The notes: a model not told the origin generated them from the letters alone. 32,792 nucleotides of DNA from Reticulitermes lucifugus (GCA_026260175.1 JAKCWW010001122.1:17297-50088), one strand, 5' to 3'; positions 1-9,261 are shown, counted from the first letter of the stretch. Program-made: numbers and translations.

Positions 1-142
1 CTCTTGTGGCTAACCCTAAATCTGGCCCTGATTATTCAGTGTTTATCATGAAATAATATATGTATTTTTTTAATTTTACGTACCCCTTAAGATGTCTTCG
101 CTTACCCCCGGGGGTACGCGTACCCCAGGTTAAATACCACTG
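1..142. mobile_element. Right end of a hAT-type DNA transposon
   Basis: The stretch ends in CCAGGTTAAATACCACTG at about 125-142. Read inward this is CAGTGGTATTTAACCTGG, the form typical of hAT terminal inverted repeats (CAGTGGTTCTTAACCTGG). Just inside is a GC-rich palindromic patch of the type CCCCCGGGGGTACGCGTACCCC (about 104-126), also usual for these ends. The left end and any transposase lie outside the window. Bases 143-150 would be the 8-bp target duplication, which cannot be tested here. The short open frame at 60-251 runs across this end and is not a gene. The strand cannot be fixed from one end. Confidence 0.6.
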
Positions 143-824
143 GTCTAAAACACGACCTTATATTCATGACACCATAAGACGCTCCCACTTCGAATGCTGG
201 CAAGACAGCCAGGTTGACAATGTTCATGGCGGAAATAAAAACAGTATGTAATGACGTAAGAACACGAGTTTAATTGAAATACCTCAAAACATTTAATCTT
301 TATGGGAGACAATAATAGCGTCATTGTGATGCCTGCAGTTCTTTACAAAGCAGAAAGCTAGACTGAAAGAAATGGAAAAATAATTAGAATATCAACAAAC
401 GATGCTCGATTATGTGTGTAACTAACGTAACTAACAGTTCACTTTTGGTGATATTGCAAAGCGCCCAACTACATGGGGCAAAGGAAAAGGTAAAGCTAAC
501 ACTCCTAACCGCTTAGATAAACACGTTTAAGAGGCACTACGCCATGTGTGCACAAATCCCGGGTGCCAGGCAGCCGTGGCCGTTGAATTTCTTACGGTGG
601 CACTTGATACTTGTCGGTCTTCAGTATGGAACGTGCGTCTTGTCACCCTATGGCGCCTAGAATTCTTAGGCATCTCCTAGATTTAGTGGAAAATTTGTGC
701 ACCCCTGCACTACGCATACGTAATATTACCTAAATGAATTTACGTTGCTTTACGGTGAGTAATTTTTGACCCACGTCCAATGCCTCTTGCTGGAGTACCA
801 CTTCTTTTGACTGCTGTCACTGCT
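143..824. other. Unclassified intergenic DNA
   Basis: No convincing coding potential, RNA gene or recognised repeat is visible. Stop codons are frequent in all frames and the base composition is ordinary for the window. Confidence 0.5.
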
Positions 825-1232
825 TGTTTAACTTAACATATCCACTTTTATCAACCACACCTGTTTAACTTAACATAGCCACTGCTATCTACTACAACTG
901 TTTAACTTAACATAGCCACTGTTATCAACCACACCTGTTTAACTTAACATAGCCACTGCTATCAACCACAATTGTTTAACTTAACATATCCACTGCTATC
1001 AAGCACACCTGTTTAACTTAACATATCCAATGCTATCAATCACACCTGTTTAACTTAACATATCCGCTGCTATCAACCACACCTGTTTAAACTTAACATA
1101 GCCACTGCTATCAACCACACCTGTTTAACTTAACATAGCCACTGCTATCAACCACACCTGTTTAACTTAACATAGCCACTGCTATCAACCACACCTGTTT
1201 AACTTAACATATCCACTGCTATCAACCACACC
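825..1232. repeat. 37-bp minisatellite, 11 units
   Basis: Eleven head-to-tail units begin TGTTTAACTTAACATA and end CTGCTATCAACCACACC. Units start at 825, 862, 899, 936, 973, 1010, 1047, 1084, 1122, 1159 and 1196. All are 37 bp except the eighth, which is 38 bp because of one extra A. Divergence is low and mostly single substitutions: TATCC or TAGCC in the middle, CTACTACAAC in unit 2, TTTTATC in unit 1. The array stops at the CCTGCAGGCC that follows. Such uniformity suggests recent unequal exchange or slippage. Confidence 0.97.
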
Positions 1233-1995
1233 TGCAGGCCGCCTGTACATAAAAATGTTTTTACATTTCCATATATAAACTCATAACGAAAATGTATTTC
1301 ATTAAAGGAAAACAAAATACACAGCCACAAATATCAAGAAACACGTGTGATATAAAACAGTACCCTTCCAGTCCAAAAACAACAAAGAATCCCAGCAAAA
1401 TGTCCATCTGTTCGTACCACCCGTTCCTTTACAATTTCGTACTCTGAAGTTAATTTGCAAAATTATGCACAGAGAATGAGTCGCTGTGGGCTGAAGTGAC
1501 CAGATGATAATGTCGGCCCCACAAAGGGAAAACATTAATTTTAAAGTGGCTTGTAAATTGAATGTGCTTTTGAACAGACAGCTGTAACACTGCACGGGCG
1601 TAATGTAATTCAAAGCGTGGGACTATGACAGTGAGGAGTTTAATTCGTTCTCTGCATGTTCAGTATACTCAGGACATCGGCTCTTGGCCACATGATGACT
1701 CAAACACATGTTGATCATTACCGGAATAATTCAAGCGATGTCAATAGATTTTAGTGCCCACGGACAGACAAATTAAAAAATCTGAAGTTTCATATCCATC
1801 TAAGTTACTTTTAGATGTTTAGTTTATAAGTCACAATAAAGACACCGCCTTTACTTTTTGTAGACATGGACTGAAATTTGTTATAAAAATGATATTTCTA
1901 TTTTGTAGGTATTACATGAACACAATCTATGAGCAAACTGGGCAGAATTTTAAATAAATAAATATAGGAAACTTCAACCACAACTTACTTATACA
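1233..1995. other. Unclassified AT-rich DNA
   Basis: A 103-codon open frame on the minus strand (1302-1613) has no recognisable domain, composition bias or splice context and is probably chance. Nothing else is seen. Confidence 0.5.
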
Positions 1996-2513
1996 GCGTG
2001 TCCACGAAGTCCCTTCGGGGTTTTGAAAAATTGTGGCGCGCAAACAAATTGAGCTAGCTACATGCGGTTTGCGGAAGATTACAGTGAAACTCTGGAAGTT
2101 TTTTACTGACCTCGGTAGACCTCGATGTGGGCTGCCTTGGTAGCACAGAGAACGTCCAGACGATATTCGAGCTCTTGCCATGATCTGTGGAGCATGTCCG
2201 CTGGCATAGCCGAGATCGCATTCCTGATACGGGTCTTCAGGTCATAAGTCATCTGTTGGCAGCAAAACATTCTTCCAGAATTTCACTGTAATCTGCCGCA
2301 AACCGCATGTTGCTAGCTCAATTAGTTCGCGTGCCACAATTTTTCAAAACCCCGAAGGGACTTTGTGGACACCGCTGGAATAGTCGAGATCGCATTCCTG
2401 ATACGGGTCTTCCAGAGTTTCACTGTAATCTGCCGCAAACCGCATGTATCTAGCTCAAGTTGTTTGCGTGCCACAATTTTTCAAAACCCCGAAGGGACTT
2501 TGTGGACACACTG
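1996..2513 (-). mobile_element. Tc1/mariner-type element, internally deleted and rearranged
   Basis: The element begins CAGCGTGTCCACGAAGTCCC and ends in the reverse complement (...GGGACTTTGTGGACACACTG). It is flanked on both sides by TA (1994-1995 and 2514-2515), the target duplication of Tc1/mariner elements. The terminal inverted repeats are long, about 98 bp, covering roughly 1996-2097 and 2412-2513. A second right-end copy lies inside, at about 2275-2374. The remaining coding part is the very C-terminus of a transposase on the minus strand (see the separate entry). It cannot mobilise itself. The left end carries a few differences from the right (CGCGCAAAC against CACGCAAAC), so it is not freshly inserted. 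Confidence 0.85.
2103..2255 (-). pseudogene. Transposase C-terminal relic (Tc1/mariner type)
   Basis: Read on the minus strand, one frame stays open for about 50 codons and ends at a natural stop (TTA on the plus strand at 2103-2105). The product contains DLKTRIRNAISAMP, then WQELEYRLDVLCAT, then KAAHIEVY shortly before the end. The pattern 'LR/K-RI-AI ... W-ELEYRLDVCR-T-GAHIE' is what I know as the last residues of insect Tc1/mariner-like transposases with a DDE domain. The catalytic triad and DNA-binding parts are absent. Upstream of 2255 the frame runs into terminal-repeat sequence at an internal deletion joint. It is not functional and survives only as ballast in the deleted element. Confidence 0.8.
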
Positions 2514-2515
2514 TA

Positions 2516-5161
2516 GTTTTTGATATAAAATATGCCGCATATTGTGTCCTTATGACGTCATTATCAGGGATCAATACTTAAAAAATAATTAGATAAAATT
2601 ATATGTAGACATAAAATTCATAGAGATTTGTCATTGACAGTTCTTATATTACCTTTTTCGTGTCGCAAAGGGATGTATAAAATAAAGCTTAAATGACACT
2701 TTTAAATAACGAAGCAGGAGATATTATGATTTAAGAATTATTATTTAAGCATTATAAACATTACACATATTATGATTTAAAAGTTTCATAATATTTATAT
2801 ATCGATGTTTCTAGTACATAACCTGTAAATCAGTTTAAAAAATTTCTACTGTTTCCTGGACCAGATAAGTTGAAATATTCCACCTCAGAATTTATATCTA
2901 GATCGTGAAAGTTTTAGATATGTTTTAGAATTCATGAAACATGTCATCAACCGAACAAATAGTAAAAAATTTAGTTTCTGTATTAATATGGGACCCTCCT
3001 GCGAAGCTACAAGCCGAAACGTGAAACATTTCTCTCATATTTTCAAACCGCAAAATTAATTACCCGTACATGTTCATTACCGTGCTAACAATATCCTATC
3101 ATTTTACACTAAGTTGAGCCATGTGAATCCAGTTCACATCTGCACTAAATTCAAATTCATTATGTCTTTTCACCTAAGTAAAGCCCTCTAAAGTGTGTTA
3201 TTCTTGTAAAATTTCCCGATGAATATTTGGTATTCATTTTTTATCTTCCCACTCTCTTATCCGGCCCACCTCGTCCTCGTTCAGCTCTTCATACTAACGA
3301 TGTTTGGTGAGGAGTACATAGTATAGAGCTCCACATTTTATAATTTCCTGAATCCTGTCATATCGTGCCTATTTTATCCAAACGTCTCAGCAGTAGTTCT
3401 CAAAAACCCAACATCTTTATTCTTCCCGTCAAGCGAAAGACCAAGTTTCACACACATACAAAAGAACAGATAAGTTTAAATTTTTGTATAATTTAATCTT
3501 TAGGTTCAAGCGAAAGGATTAGAAGATATTACGAACAGATTCATACCAACATGATGTCAAATATAATCTCCTAACCTTTCTCACGATTGTGCAGTTTAAT
3601 CTTCTGAGAGGTTCCCGCAAATTGTTGAACCGCAAACGTCCGATTATTCGGCTTCCCATTTGCAGGGAAAATTCCCAGAAGATTCTTCTTTATATTAATT
3701 GCGGTTTGCGACTGTCCTTCAAAAGTACTTGAATTCCGTCGCATTTCAAAATGTTTATTAACCTACGGTATATCGTGCTTTTTTAGGCGCCTTCGCAAAA
3801 TTGCAAAAAGCGATTATTAGTTTCGTCATGTCCGTCCGTCCGACTGTACGCAGGAAAGAACTAGGCTCCCACTGGACGGAATTTCAAGAAATTTGATATT
3901 TGAGGATTTTGCGAAAATCTGTCGAAAAAATTCAAAATTTCCTTAAAATTGACAAGAATAACGGGTACTTTACATAAAGACCTAGGTATATTTATAAAAA
4001 CATCTCGCTGAAGTTTTCGTAGAATGAGAAATGTTTCAGGCAAATCTTGTATAGTAAAATCAATACATTTCATGTTCAGTAATTATTTTCCTAAAATCAT
4101 GAAGCTTATGATATAATGTAGAAAAATATGGTAGAGCCAGACGGGCCACAGATGACAATATAATGCGGCGCATGCGCTTTGCCTGCCGGGTAACTAGACA
4201 CACACTCATACTATTTAATACTTATTGCTTCATAATTGATTAATTCCCTCTGATCTCGTAAATTTTTTTTCGGTAACGCTTACAAAACCCGAAAAACAGC
4301 ACGACTTATCTGTCATTATGATCTGTTTAGCCAAATTGTACATCTAAAGAAGGCTATAAGCAAGCAAACATTTTTTTGTTTCAACGCAGCATCGGGTAAT
4401 TTACATGAAGACCTACGTGCGTTTTATTTTTGCTGACTACACACATTTGCCATAAAAGCAATGTTGTCTAACACTCAATATTTTATATTGTTGACAGGAA
4501 CATGTAAATCAACAAAACACACAGAATGAATTGTTGCTTTTGAACTGCAAAAATGGTTACTCGAAGGCGCAACAATGTTACGTTATACGTATATTGTCTG
4601 TATTCTTTGTTCTTTGTGACAGTGGAGTTGTATTATTAATATTCTCGTATTTCATTTCACACCGTTGCACCATGTTATCAGCGCTAAGTATCAACCACAA
4701 AGTAGTGTATTTATACAAATTAATAATTTATCTAAGCCCAATACATTGCGATCGAATCCGATCATTACCACGGTACCGTCGTCCAAACGCGCTTAGCTAC
4801 CAAAGTTGATATGTTGCTTTGCAAATGTAAAGACAACTGCATTCGTTGTATTACAATCATACGGTTAATTTGTGAAAATATTATCATGAACTCGGACTGT
4901 ATCATACCCTAAGGTGACAGTCATATTCGTAAACAAATACAGCAAAAGGGTCTTTAATTTCTGTTTCACATTTTAGTTTCCCTCATTACCATCTCACGCG
5001 TTTTCACTGCATTACCACGGCAAATGCCAGGTAACCGGCAAACATCTCTAATATGTGAGATACAATACAATTCCAAATGAATGTGGAATACAATGTGTCA
5101 AATTCCATCAAGTGATTTAGGAAATAAAATAGTTACTTTTGTCATCGACACAAGTAATTAT
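2516..5161. other. AT-rich DNA with faint repeat traces
   Basis: No gene is recognised. Two stretches share a phrase of the form GGTAMTTTACATRAAGACCTASGTG (about 3963-3990 and 4394-4420), so an old dispersed repeat with unclear ends is present. A CGTCCGTCCGTCC run at about 3831-3841 is a short tetranucleotide repeat. A GCGCATGCGC palindrome occurs at 4168-4177. At 2999-3020 a CTGCGA/hairpin/GAAAC string resembles a hammerhead core that has lost one base. Minus-strand open frame 3861-4073 and plus-strand open frame 4531-4809 show no domain and are probably chance. Confidence 0.45.
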
Positions 5162-5594
5162 GTTGTATTATATCGTAAAAGTGACTACATGTTTCGACAT
5201 ATTATATGGTCATCTTCAAGCTGTTCTTGCACATAAAACCAAAATTGCAATTGAAAATTTCATTTTGGGTAGGAATGAGGTCTCGGTATTTTACACAATG
5301 CAAATAAATAAAATTTAAACCTTGTTTAAATAATAATTTAAAATATATAATTTTAATCAAGTTAATCATTTAAAAGTTAATTATTAAGGCATTTACGTTA
5401 ACTTTTAAGTTACTTTTTAAACAACTTTTGAATTTAATTTATATGCGTTCTGTAACAGACTGAGATCTCATTCTGACCCGAAATGAAATCTGCAGCTGTA
5501 ATTTTGGTTTTATGTGCAAGAATAGCCTGAGGATGACCATGTAATATGTCGAAACATGTAGTCACATTTTATGACTTGTACAAACACAACGGGT
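5162..5594. mobile_element. Foldback element with about 130-bp arms and hammerhead-like motif in each
   Basis: The left arm (about 5162-5290) and right arm (about 5453-5594) are imperfect reverse complements. Both carry ACATGTTTCGACATATTA, TTGCACATAAAACCAAAATT, TTTCATTT(T/C)GGGT and GA(G/A)(G/A)TCTC in the same order from the outside in. The roughly 160-bp spacer is almost pure A/T and has no open frame. A solo copy of the same arm is at 8520-8642. No transposase or reverse transcriptase is visible. Whether this is a miniature DNA transposon or a rearranged Penelope-like long repeat is not decided by the sequence. The hammerhead-like core supports the latter. Confidence 0.8.
5510..5580 (+). 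ncRNA. Hammerhead-ribozyme-like motif, right arm of foldback
   Basis: CTGAGGA at 5527-5533 fits the invariant CUGANGA box. Stem II can form as GAC(C)AT - GTAAT - ATGTC, with one bulged base. GAAA is at 5551-5554, followed by C-AT-GTA, which gives a two-pair helix III (AC with GT) and an allowed NUH cleavage triplet (GUA). Helix I is weak: only the first pair G-C, a G-U and one more pair are evident. The left arm copy on the minus strand (5192-5219) has TTGAAGA in place of the box and so lacks the essential C3. Structure is inferred by eye; activity is unknown. Confidence 0.5.
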
Positions 5595-5872
5595 TGTCTA
5601 AGATTTAAAAAAATTATTTAGGACATTTTCAGGTAATTTAAAACAAAACATTTTAAGTGTTTTGTGTGGTACTATTTTTAACAATGAGCCATAAAGTTAA
5701 AGAATGTTTTTAATAAATCGCTTCAATTATTCCGATACACTTGTAATCATACCGTCACACGGTTTGCTATAAGGCTCGAGCATACGACGTACGTCATGCC
5801 ACCCCCCCTCCACCCACACGATAAACAGCTGCGCAGATATTCCAAGCTCTGTCACTGACGCTGTAAGAGGTA

Positions 5873-6164
5873 AAGCAACCCCATTACAGGCCCTGAGGGG
5901 TCCAGGAGGTTGAGGTTCCCAGATTTGTAGACAATCGGCACATGAAGGTGGTAAGGTTGTCAGCCCTACGCACCGGCCGCCTTTACCCCCCAGGAAATAA
6001 TCCTGGTACTCATTTCTTTTAGAGGCTGAGTCGACCCCAGGACCATAGTGCGACCGAAAATATTATGTCGAGGAATTAAATCCAATGACAACATCGGGAA
6101 TCGAACCCGCGACGTTCCGGTTTGTAGCGTAGTGCCTCAACCAACTGCGCCACCGCGCGCCCCC
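5873..6164 (-). mobile_element. tRNA-derived SINE, family A
   Basis: Read on the minus strand the element starts with a tRNA-like head. It has an intact A box (TGGCGCAGTTGG, complement of 6141-6152) and an intact B box (GGTTCGATTCC, complement of 6097-6107). These are the internal RNA polymerase III promoter. The body contains CACTATGGTCCTGGGGTCGACTC, AAAAGAAATGAGTACC, and GTAGGGCTGACAACCTT, and matches the plus-strand copy at 19862-20161 along its whole length. No tail repeat is obvious. This is the best preserved SINE promoter in the window and could still be transcribed, though not by any evidence here. Confidence 0.88.
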
Positions 6165-6664
6165 ACTGACACTGTTATGTTCATAATATATTTGACATAT
6201 TAGTCGTCCTGCTGTTTTACGTAGATCAATATTCCGACTTTCTGTCGCCCTCTTCTTCCATCTTTTATTTGCACTGTATTCCTCATTGACTTCTCATTCT
6301 TTCAGTGTGTTCACTATTATTAAAGCAAATGGCTGTAAGAAATGGAGCGAAGTTTTTCGTAAAAAATGTAATATTTGAAGTAGGATGAAATTTTGTAACC
6401 GACGTTTATTTGCAAGACAGCCTCATAAAATTACATATTGCGGCGTTTTACTAAAATTTGTCAGCAAATTCCGGTTCTGGTTAAGTAACACAAGAATATC
6501 AGACACAAAACACGAAGACTGCTTTCGTTACGATGGTCTTCATTGATGTTATGAGTACTGTGCGTGGTTATTAATGTTCGCACGGTATTTATTGTTACCC
6601 TTATTACCAGTGTTGCTAGAGTGCCTGTGATTACCAAGTTTACCATTTGTCTTATGTTTAACGC
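6165..6664. other. Unclassified intergenic DNA
   Basis: AT-rich, with no recognised gene or repeat. Short open frames on both strands at 6461-6782 run into the following SINE and have no independent support. Confidence 0.5.
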
Positions 6665-6935
6665 GGGCAGGGGTAGCGTAGTCGGTATAGCGACATGCTA
6701 TGGGCTGGACGGTCCGCGGATCGAATCCCGGTGGCATGGAGCTTTCCCGCACCCGCCCAGACCGACTCTGGGGCCCATACAACCTCCTATATAATGGGTA
6801 CCGGGGTTCCTTTCCGGGGGTTAAGCGGCCTGGGCGTGAGGCTCACTATTTACTTCCACCTAGCGTCGAGGTTAAGAATCAGTGGATCTATATTTCTACT
6901 CCCCCTATATGCCTTCATGGGGTAGATAAGGACAA
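6665..6935 (+). mobile_element. tRNA-derived SINE, family B, near full length
   Basis: The head reads GGGTAGCGTAGTCGG (A box, about 6670-6684) and GGATCGAATCCC (B box, 6718-6729), a slightly worn tRNA promoter. The body follows the order seen in other copies: GGGCCCATACAA, ATAATGGGTACC, CCGGGGGTTAAGCGGCC, then CTAGCGTCGAGGTTAAGAAT, TCTACTCCCCCTATATGCCTTCATGG and a short tail. Eight copies or fragments of this family occur in the window, more than any other repeat. Several overlapping open frames across it are not coding. Confidence 0.85.
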
Positions 6936-6972
6936 TTTTACCCCTTAAGTACCACTCAACGAAGATCCAGGG

Positions 6973-7135
6973 AGAGAGGTATTATACCTTCACGTGGTCT
7001 TTCACTAGGCACTAGATGGCTGAGTGGTCAACTTAAACTAACTGCCGCTTTATTTCCAAAGAAAGAGCCCTCATACCTATTGGACAGAAAACTAAGCGAT
7101 CCCCAAGGGTGGTGTGGACATGCAACCCCAGAAAT
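6973..7135 (-). mobile_element. SINE family B, 5'-truncated, inverted
   Basis: On the minus strand it carries the family B body (CCATTGGACAGAAA-type segment, AAAGAAAGAGCCCTCAT on the plus strand, and GCACTAGATGGCTGAGTGGTCAACTTA). The tRNA-like head is missing. It lies only about 40 bp from the plus-strand copy, so the pair forms a loose inverted repeat. Divergence from the neighbour is high, so these are separate insertions, not a duplication. Confidence 0.65.
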
Positions 7136-7620
7136 ATAAGCCTCAGTTCACATTTATCCGGCGATAAAAAAGTTATAATACCGACTGAGCTGGTTCAGCC
7201 CCCTTTTACTAGGTCTTTTGTTGATGTAAGTTCATAAAATTGATCAAATAGTCCCCACTCATTTTTCATCTTATTTACTACGGGGGTGAGAAGATACTTG
7301 ATATGTTTTATATCCATTTGTCTTTTCTTTTCCGGTGACCTATGACTCCCGGGTACTTGATAGAGAAAGGACATGATAACACAAATTCTACTTCACTGCC
7401 ATATTGTTTATTGGTTTTATGATAAATTACTTTCAGATGCTCAGTCTGTCTTGTAGGCTATAAAGCCCGTATACGATGTTAAAATATCTGTCCCAAAAAC
7501 AGCTGAAGAAAACCCTTTAAATTAGCTCTGAATACAATTGTTACTGATGTAAACCCAGAAGTATCCCTTTTGAATCTGGACCGGAGGTAAAACTTTTCAC
7601 GTAAATTACCTGAACATGTA
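7136..7620. other. Unclassified intergenic DNA
   Basis: No gene or recognised repeat is visible. The last part may include the outer flank of the next foldback. Confidence 0.45.
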
Positions 7621-7680
7621 TTCAATTTATTATACTAACCAAATGCCCATTATTAGTTACATATAAGTGTTAAACACGTA

Positions 7681-7722
7681 GCTGCGACATGTTTCGGTAC
7701 TAACGTACCGTCTTCAGGGAGC
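7681..7722 (-). ncRNA. Hammerhead-ribozyme motif, left arm
   Basis: On the minus strand: CTGAAGA (complement of 7711-7717), then C, then a perfect stem II GGTAC - GTTA - GTACC, GAAA (complement of 7692-7695), C-AT-GTC with the GUC cleavage triplet at the complement of 7686-7688. Helix III is only A-U and C-G. Helix I can form G-C, a mismatch, then A-U, G-C and C-G between GCAGC and GCGCTCC. All catalytic-core positions are present. Such minimal helix III forms usually need to act as dimers, as described for Penelope-like element ribozymes. Confidence 0.72.
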
Positions 7723-8095
7723 GCAATATGTCAGGTTTAAACCAGTGATAAGCTATAATTTATAAGGTTCCACCTATGTTGCTGGCTCCGATATACGACA
7801 CAGCATAAACACATGACTCGATCCACTTTGTACTGAGATACGCACTACAGACCTGAACATGTAATGCCACAAAGTAGAAGTTTCCACTACCAGCTGCAAC
7901 AATAATTTTAATTCGTATAATAAATCATATCTATTATGTAAGAAATATTTTAATCTTATTTTGACCATAAGTTTTTAAAAACAGTACAAGTTGTATCATT
8001 TATACATAAATGACATCAACAACAGAGCCTACTGCAGACTGTGGAACCTTATAAATAATAGCTTATCGCTGGCAATTGGTTTTAAACCTGACACA

Positions 8096-8142
8096 TTGCG
8101 CTCCCTGAAGACGGTACGCTTGTACCGAAACATGTCGCAGCT
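8096..8142 (+). ncRNA. Hammerhead-ribozyme motif, right arm
   Basis: CTGAAGA at 8105-8111, C, stem II GGTAC - GCTT - GTACC, GAAA at 8127-8130, C-AT-GTC (GUC at 8134-8136). It differs from the left-arm copy only in the stem II loop, so selection or recency has kept both the core and the five stem pairs. Helix I pairing is as in the left arm. It reads outward from the foldback centre, divergent from the minus-strand copy about 380 bp away. Confidence 0.74.
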
Positions 8143-8200
8143 ACGTGTTTAACACTCACATGTAACTAATGAAGTGCATTTGGTTGGTATAATAAATTGA

Positions 8201-8519
8201 AAACACTGATTTAAAAATGCACCGAATGGACAATTTTAAAATACATGAACATAGTTTTTAAGCATTTAGAGCGCAATGGTAACTATATGTACCACCTGCT
8301 GTAACATTACGACACTTTTCATTTTGTCACGCAGCCTGTTAATTTGTCTTGTATGATTCCCACAATAAATAACGATCTCCTCCTAAACAACGTGAAGATA
8401 CTGGTCTCTGTCCGAAAGACGTAGTTAGTTTTCTGTAAGGCACGAACTGATACGTATAATTTAGATAAAGTTTAGTCACAAAGTAATTGTCTATCACCAT
8501 TAACGCAATTGCTTATTAC
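8201..8519. other. Unclassified intergenic DNA
   Basis: AT-rich sequence with no recognised gene or repeat. Confidence 0.45.
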
Positions 8520-8642
8520 GTGTTATGAGACGAGAAACACGGCTACGTGTTTCGGCCACTAAGTGGTCATATTCAGGGGGCATTAAAATACATACAATTA
8601 AAACCACAATTACAACTTCATTTTAGGGTAGATTGAGATCTC
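8520..8642 (-). repeat. Solo arm of the 5162-5594 foldback family
   Basis: From outside in it carries GCTACGTGTTTCGGCCACT, GTGGTCATATTCAGG, ATACAATTAAAACCACAATTACAA, TTCATTTTAGGGTAGA and GAGATCTC. These match the order in the left arm at 5162-5290. No partner arm follows; a SINE begins within ten bases of the inner edge. The hammerhead-like core on the minus strand keeps the stem (CCAC - TTA - GTGG) and GAAA. Its box reads CTGAATA, so the invariant G8 is changed and it should be inactive. Confidence 0.7.
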
Positions 8643-8647
8643 ACTGA

Positions 8648-8911
8648 TCCCGGTGGCCGAGCGGTCTAAGGTGTGGGTCTGGAGCCTCTCGCTGGCCGAT
8701 ATTTCGGGTTCGAGTCCTGCAGGGAACATGGATGTCTGTCTTTTTTTTAGTATTGTGTGTTGTCAGGTAGAGGTCTCTGCGACGGGTCGATCACTCGTCC
8801 AGAGGAGTCTTCCCGAGTGTGTGTGTGTCACTGAGTGTGATCAGGTGCACGATAGCCTTCTACACCTACAATGAGTAGGTAGAAATAGGTCTGAACAAGA
8901 AAGGAAGAAAA
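8648..8911 (+). mobile_element. tRNA-derived SINE, family C (Ser/Leu-type head)
   Basis: The head has A box TGGCCGAGCGG (8654-8664) and B box GGTTCGAGTCC (8707-8717) in the spacing of a tRNA with a long variable arm, as in tRNA-Leu or tRNA-Ser. The body contains GTATTGTGTGTTGTCAGGTAGAGGTC, CGACGGGTCGATCACTCGTCC and a GTGTGTGTGT run. The tail ends in AAGAAAGGAAGAAAAA. A second copy lies at 23835-24096 in the opposite orientation. This is a SINE and not a tRNA gene: the acceptor stem is not closed at a normal 3' end and the body continues for about 170 bp. Confidence 0.88.
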
Positions 8912-9007
8912 ATGTCAGATTGGGGGTGTTACAACATACATGTCAGTACAAAATGTGAGTCTTAAGATGATTCATCCCCTTCGTATTATGGATAGTAAGA
9001 ATCACAG

Positions 9008-9186
9008 AAAACCAGTCAAACACAAAAATTGCTTATTCCAGAGTTAATTCAACAACACGTTTCGGTCCGACAGGCCATCATCAGGCTGGCCAAGAATGTG
9101 AGTACGTACACAGTTATACAGAAGTTGAGATCGCAAAAATGTTGCATTAACACTGAAATAAACAAATGTTGTGTTTGACTGGATTT
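9008..9186. repeat. Hammerhead-bearing segment flanked by a 24-bp inverted repeat
   Basis: AAACCAGTCAAACACAAAAATTG at about 9008-9030 is mirrored by AACAAATGTTGTGTTTGACTGG at about 9161-9182. Between them lies one hammerhead core on the minus strand. The remaining internal sequence has no open frame. The inverted repeats are close to, but not exactly at, the motif, so this may be a solo element end with its own termini. Confidence 0.55.
9040..9095 (-). ncRNA. Hammerhead-ribozyme motif (solo)
   Basis: On the minus strand: helix I strand CAGC, CTGATGA (complement of 9078-9084), T, stem II GGCC - TGTC - GG(A)CC with one bulge, GAAA (complement of 9060-9063), C-GT-GTT giving a GUU cleavage triplet, then GTTG. 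CAGC pairs with GTTG (three Watson-Crick pairs and one G-U), so helix I forms directly next to the core. This copy has the most complete secondary structure of the set and carries the canonical CUGAUGA box. Confidence 0.75.
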
Positions 9187-9261
9187 ACTACGATCCATAC
9201 AAAATGTGAAAATTAAACTTTAGTCAGCAAATTATCTTTCCGATTTGTTAGCGTCTGTGTT

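Larger units (their letters stand above)
7621..8200. mobile_element. Foldback element with about 155-bp arms and two intact hammerhead cores
   Basis: The left arm 7621-7773 and right arm 8041-8200 are reverse complements with few differences. Both contain TTCAATTTATTATACNAACC, GTTAAACACGTAGCTGCG, ACATGTTTCGGTAC, TTCAGGGAGCGCAATRTGTCAGG and ATTTATAAGGTTCCAC in outer-to-inner order. The spacer (7774-8040) is unrelated AT-rich sequence with no useful open frame. No terminal target duplication was identified. The arms are much better conserved than those at 5162-5594, so this is a younger copy of a related design. Confidence 0.88.

Noticed and set aside
825..1232. CRISPR array
   Set aside because: Units are contiguous without unique spacers and the window is eukaryotic.
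2999..3025. Hammerhead-like CTGCGA, GCT-ACA-AGC, CGAAACGTG
   Set aside because: One base of the box is missing and an extra C interrupts the stem/GAAA joint. It is at best a relic and not counted as a core.
3861..4073. 70-codon minus-strand gene
   Set aside because: AT-rich, falls in an old repeat-like stretch with shared phrases at 4394-4420, no domain.
6097..6164. A genuine tRNA gene on the minus strand
   Set aside because: The perfect A and B boxes belong to the head of a 290-bp SINE with a second copy at 19862.
8653..8720. A tRNA-Leu or tRNA-Ser gene
   Set aside because: A and B boxes are good, but the sequence continues into a SINE body shared with 23835-24096, and no closed acceptor stem was found.
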